Positions 14,360 to 14,473 of a stretch of DNA of 14,473 nucleotides are shown here, piece after piece. Position numbers and translations under genes: made by a program. The notes under the pieces were generated by a model that saw nothing but the letters and a program-made list of their open reading frames with translations, was not told the origin of the DNA and did not search any database. The stretch is from Patescibacteria group bacterium UBA4067 (GTDB taxonomy: Bacteria > Patescibacteriota > Minisyncoccia > Minisyncoccales > Minisyncoccaceae): positions 1-14,473 of the forward strand of contig DFZB01000041.1 in the NCBI GenBank assembly GCA_002382025.1, given 5' to 3'. Numbering within the stretch: position 1 is the stretch's first letter; each line of letters starts with the position of its first letter.

Positions 14360-14473
14360 ATGTTAATAATAGGACTGGGAAACCCAGGAGAAAATTATAA
14401 AAAGACAAGACACAACATTGGTTTTTGTTTTATTGATAAATTAAAGGAATTATTAGAGTTTCCTGATTTTGAA
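14360..14473 (+). CDS. pth: Peptidyl-tRNA hydrolase, N-terminal fragment
   Basis: The first 38 codons run off the window. The opening [20 protein letters not shown] is diagnostic of bacterial Pth, with GLGNPG (N8) and TRHN (catalytic H18, equivalent to E. coli H20). The enzyme frees tRNA from prematurely released peptidyl-tRNA in the cytoplasm and is essential in most bacteria. It is the only complete-5' plus-strand gene here and is divergent from the six-cysteine gene. Confidence 0.95.
   Translation, partial: MLIIGLGNPGENYKKTRHNIGFCFIDKLKELLEFPDFE

Noticed and set aside
1..14473. CRISPR arrays, insertion sequences, transposase or integrase genes
   Set aside because: No regularly spaced repeats, terminal inverted repeats or recognisable transposase or integrase motifs were seen. 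No attachment-site duplicate of 7520-7547 was found in the window.

Overview
The window is AT-rich bacterial DNA with short intergenic gaps. Only two Shine-Dalgarno-like sites stand out, and several genes have a -10-like hexamer 6-7 nt before the ATG, a leaderless arrangement. TGA is a real stop, for example at 1137-1139, 5140-5142 and 13737-13739, so this is code 11 and not a UGA-glycine lineage. Compact genes, a short SecA, a short ribosome-hibernation factor and a tiny Lys/Ala-rich protein suggest a Patescibacteria/CPR (Parcubacteria-like) genome. That is an inference from style, not a phylogenetic result.

Left part (1-7548). A 3' fragment of a plus-strand DHH/DHHA1 phosphoesterase meets a convergent minus-strand defence block. 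Read in the direction of transcription, the block contains a Type III-like adenine methyltransferase (Mod), a 59-aa basic protein, a HEPN-like protein with an R-x5-H motif, a Type III-like Res helicase-nuclease, a HARE-HTH plus Mrr-like (QxK) nuclease, and a membrane-anchored NERD nuclease-like protein with its own possible leaderless promoter. Mod through Res are tightly packed (4-nt and 1-nt gaps, then a 14-nt overlap). In two equal 660-base samples CpG is far commoner in mod than in secA, which fits horizontal acquisition. The junction with the chromosome (7488-7547) holds tRNA-like debris.

Right part (7549-14473). This is housekeeping. The hpf-secA pair has a 6-nt gap. A 27-aa Lys/Ala-rich gene follows and ends in a strong hairpin terminator. 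Then come murB, a HAD-like protein with an atypical motif I, a polytopic O-antigen-ligase/Wzy-like membrane protein with C-terminal TPRs, and a six-cysteine protein of unknown function with its own promoter, leader hairpin, SD and terminator. Divergent from it is the start of pth (peptidyl-tRNA hydrolase) on the plus strand, and the two promoters overlap.

The most interesting candidate system is the left block. It is a Type III-like restriction-modification operon carrying a small uncharacterised protein and a HEPN-like protein between Mod and Res, with a second predicted sequence- or modification-sensing nuclease behind it. This layout allows layered defence (modification and cleavage, a possible RNA-targeting back-up, and a second DNA nuclease), but function is inferred from motifs and gene order only.
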